The notes beneath the pieces are model-generated. The model saw only the letters and a program-made list of their open reading frames with translations, was not told the origin of the DNA and ran no database searches. Made by a program: the position numbers and the translations under genes. This document shows positions 61,794-64,000 of a stretch of DNA of 64,000 bases, one piece after another. The stretch spans positions 1 to 64,000 of the forward strand of contig JAEPOM010000006.1 in the NCBI GenBank assembly GCA_017642885.1, read 5' to 3'. Source of the DNA: Henriciella sp. GTDB taxonomy: Bacteria; Pseudomonadota; Alphaproteobacteria; Caulobacterales; Hyphomonadaceae. The first letter of the stretch is position 1. Each line of letters opens with the position of its first letter.

Positions 61794-64000
61794 CGCTGCT
61801 TTTTGCCTCTACCACCCGGCTTTCCTTTGCCGCGACCCGTTTTGCCAGAGCCCTTGCGCCCGTCATAGCGCTTCCCCCGCGTCCGCGGCTGTAGTTTTTC
61901 GCCGGGACGGCGCGGTTTGGGATCTGACAGAATCTCCAGAAGCAAGCCACCTTCGAGTGGCGTGACCTCGGAAAGTCTTACTTCTACGGTCTGTCCGAGT
62001 TCATAGCGTTTACCCGATTGATCGCCGATCAAGGCTTGCGAGCTTTCACTGTAGCGCCAATATTCGTGCGAGATCCGAGACGCCGGGCAAAAGCCATCGG
62101 CTCCGGTTTCATCGAGCTTGATGAACAGCCCGGACGCGGTGACGCCTGAAATGCGCCCGGAGAATTCCGCGCCTATACGATCAGCTAGGAACAGCGCAAG
62201 GTAGCGATCAGTGGCCTCTCTCTCGGCAGCCATGGAGCGTCGCTCCGTCTGCACAAGATGCTGAGCGGTTTCATCAAGCTGTGCCGCTTGCTTATCGGTC
62301 AGGCCTTCTGGACCCAAATCGAGTGATCGGATCAGTGCGCGGTGCACAATCAGGTCGCTATATCGGCGGATCGGGCTGGTGAAATGCGCATACTTGCTCA
62401 GGTTTAGGCCGAAATGTCCGATATTGTCTGCGCTGTAGATCGCCTGGCTTTGCGTGCGTAGGACAATTTCAGAGATCGCGACGCTATTCTCCGTGTCTTC
62501 AAAGTCCAACAGCAGTCGATTGAACCGTTTGGTCTGAGTTCTCTCCCCAAGCGGCCAGTCTATGTCGAGCGTTTTCAAGAACTCAGACAGAGCGGCAATC
62601 TTCGAGTCTGACGGTGCATCGTGGACGCGGTAGAGGAGCCGGCTTCCGAGCTTTTCGAGCTCCTCCGCAGCACAGACGTTGGCCTGGATCATCAGCTCTT
62701 CAATCAGCTTGTGCGCGTCAAACCTGGCTTTCGTTCGAATGCCGGCGACGGTTCCATCTTCAGCAATTTCAACCTTTCGCTCTGGTAGATCGAGTTCGAG
62801 CGGACCTCTCTGTTCACGCGACTTGGTAAGCGCGGCATAAGCCTCCCAGAGGGGCTTCAGCACGGGCTCGAGCAATGCCCGGGCTCGATCCGTCGGATTG
62901 CCGTCAATGGCCTGCTGGGCCTCTTCGTACGACAAGGCGCCGGCAGAGCGCATCGTGGCGCGTAGGAACTTGTGTGATCGCTTGGTGCCTGATTGATCAA
63001 ACTGTATCTCGACCGCCATGCACGGTCGATCCTGACCCTCTTTGAGGGAACAGGCATCCGCACTGAGGTCAAATGGGAGCATGGGGACGACCCTATCAGG
63101 GAAATATGTGGAGTTTCCTCGTTTCAGCGCCTCAACATCAAGCGCGCTGTCGGGCGTTACGTACGCGGCGACATCGGCAATTGCCACGATCACACGAAAC
63201 CCGTCTTCCAGACGCTCGGCATAGACGGCATCGTCATGATCGCGCGCATCAGCCGGATCAATCGTAATGAGCGGTGTATCGCGCAGATCCGTCCGTGGAA
63301 CCTTTTCGGGTGTGTGAGACTTGGCTTGCGCCAGAACTTCAGCCGGAAAGTCAGTTGGAATGTCGTGCGCAGCTATAGCCAGAAGGGAAGAGGCACGCGG
63401 ATCTTCGCGGCGACCAATCACTTCCGTGATTCGGGCGCGAACCGGTCCATAGCCGCGCTGCGGCATTGGCAAGGCGACCACCAGGTCACCATCTACCGCA
63501 CCGTTTACATCGGCCTCACGTACATGCAGCTCATTCTTTATCTTGCGACTTGCAGGCTTCACACGCCCGCCACGCGCGGTGCGGAGATAGACCCCGGTGA
63601 CCGGACGCTCTTCGTCGCGCTTCTCGAACAGTTTCATCAGACGCACAGACCAACCGTCCTCGGTCTGTTTGATGCGCGCAAGGCCACGGTCGCCAATTCC
63701 GGGGGCAGGGCCGCGCATCTTGCCGCTATACCCGTCAAACACGAGCTCCGGACCATACGGTCCCTCTTTACCCGTCGCTCGCGCAATCAGGTCGCCATTA
63801 GCATCGGTCTTTTCGAATACGATGACGGAAGTTGGCGGTGGTGCGTCGGCGCGAGCCCATGCGCGTTTTCCGGTTTTGGTTAGCGTACCATCTGCCTCCA
63901 ACTCCTTTAAAATGGTGCGCAGGGTTTGCCGTTCACGGCCTTTCACTTTCAAGCCGCGGGCGATGTCTTGTTTGGATGTTGCGTCTGGATTCTGTTTCAG
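61790..64000 (-). CDS. rnr: Ribonuclease R (5' end outside the window)
   Basis: RNase R is a processive 3'-5' exoribonuclease that degrades structured RNA. The frame stays open to the window edge (737 codons), reading LKQNPDATSKQDIARGL before the internal TTG at 63952, so the N-terminus is off the right side. The cold-shock domains, the RNB catalytic domain (ITIDPADARDHDDAVYAERL, then KYAHFTSPIRRYSDLIVHR) and the S1 domain, with a basic C-terminal tail, are all visible. It probably leads the rnr-NUDIX operon, and topA usually precedes it. Confidence 0.95.
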   Translation of the reverse strand: MKQNPDATSKQDIARGLKVKGRERQTLRTILKELEADGTLTKTGKRAWARADAPPPTSVIVFEKTDANGDLIARATGKEGPYGPELVFDGYSGKMRGPAPGIGDRGLARIKQTEDGWSVRLMKLFEKRDEERPVTGVYLRTARGGRVKPASRKIKNELHVREADVNGAVDGDLVVALPMPQRGYGPVRARITEVIGRREDPRASSLLAIAAHDIPTDFPAEVLAQAKSHTPEKVPRTDLRDTPLITIDPADARDHDDAVYAERLEDGFRVIVAIADVAAYVTPDSALDVEALKRGNSTYFPDRVVPMLPFDLSADACSLKEGQDRPCMAVEIQFDQSGTKRSHKFLRATMRSAGALSYEEAQQAIDGNPTDRARALLEPVLKPLWEAYAALTKSREQRGPLELDLPERKVEIAEDGTVAGIRTKARFDAHKLIEELMIQANVCAAEELEKLGSRLLYRVHDAPSDSKIAALSEFLKTLDIDWPLGERTQTKRFNRLLLDFEDTENSVAISEIVLRTQSQAIYSADNIGHFGLNLSKYAHFTSPIRRYSDLIVHRALIRSLDLGPEGLTDKQAAQLDETAQHLVQTERRSMAAEREATDRYLALFLADRIGAEFSGRISGVTASGLFIKLDETGADGFCPASRISHEYWRYSESSQALIGDQSGKRYELGQTVEVRLSEVTPLEGGLLLEILSDPKPRRPGEKLQPRTRGKRYDGRKGSGKTGRGKGKPGGRGKKQR

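Noticed and set aside
62993-63883. 296-residue plus-strand frame within rnr
   Set aside because: Opposite the RNB domain of RNase R, which is clearly coding on the other strand.
1-64000. CRISPR arrays, rRNA genes or prophage structural genes
   Set aside because: No regularly spaced repeats of 24 to 40 bases, no rRNA sequence and no capsid, tail or terminase genes were seen.

Overview
The window looks like a chromosomal segment of a stalked or budding marine alphaproteobacterium, most likely of the Hyphomonadaceae/Maricaulales/Caulobacterales group. This rests on the adjacent divK-pleD cell-cycle regulators beside rpmG, a NUDIX gene and rnr; the murA-DUF2948-hisD-UPF0262 block; recG next to sdhE; a DinB with an N-terminal zinc ribbon; the extended acidic tail on L9; and the gatC/gatA/gatB genes. 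No taxonomic search was possible, so the genus is not named.

Positions 1 to about 8670 are accessory DNA next to a tRNA-Thr(GGU) gene. From left to right it holds the end of an IS3-type insertion sequence cutting a DNA methyltransferase gene; about 620 bases of hairpin-rich DNA with no convincing gene; two orphan genes with cysteine motifs; a small four-helix membrane transporter-like gene; two small membrane proteins followed by a VirD4/TraG-type coupling ATPase that lacks its own membrane anchor; two unrecognised small proteins; and a large serine recombinase whose reading frame runs antisense through the tRNA gene. No relaxase or type IV secretion channel gene is present, so the module is a remnant, a mobilizable element, or part of a larger element continuing to the left.

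Positions 8.7 to 26 kb are core and semi-core genes: a 43-residue protein, an LRAT-like protein, murA, DUF2948, hisD, UPF0262, then the sulfur operon cysK-sseA-metC on the minus strand. A light and singlet-oxygen stress island follows: a ChrR-like cupin with a sigma-E-type promoter candidate, a DUF6134-like secreted protein, and the minus-strand operon phr, FAD oxidoreductase, DUF1365, cfa. Two glycosyltransferase-like genes, a 62-residue protein and a radical SAM protein run next on the plus strand, then a phosphotransferase with DUF6285.

Positions 26 to 47 kb are housekeeping: DUF502, recG, sdhE, a TauD-type dioxygenase, the rpsF-rpsR-rplI operon, a PEP mutase/isocitrate lyase-like enzyme, the fatty-acid operon fabD-fabG-acpP-fabF followed by mltG-yicC-gmk, the envelope and vitamin operon lptD-surA-pdxA-rsmA-galM on the minus strand, and plsY-dprA.

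Positions 47 to 64 kb hold a peptidoglycan-binding repeat protein, a TetR regulator, ruvX, the gat amidotransferase genes with a DUF6491 lipoprotein and a small membrane protein between them, a LuxR-type solo regulator, HIT, FemAB-like acetyltransferase, glycerophosphodiesterase, RidA, dinB, divK, pleD, rpmG, NUDIX and the 3' part of rnr, which runs off the right edge.
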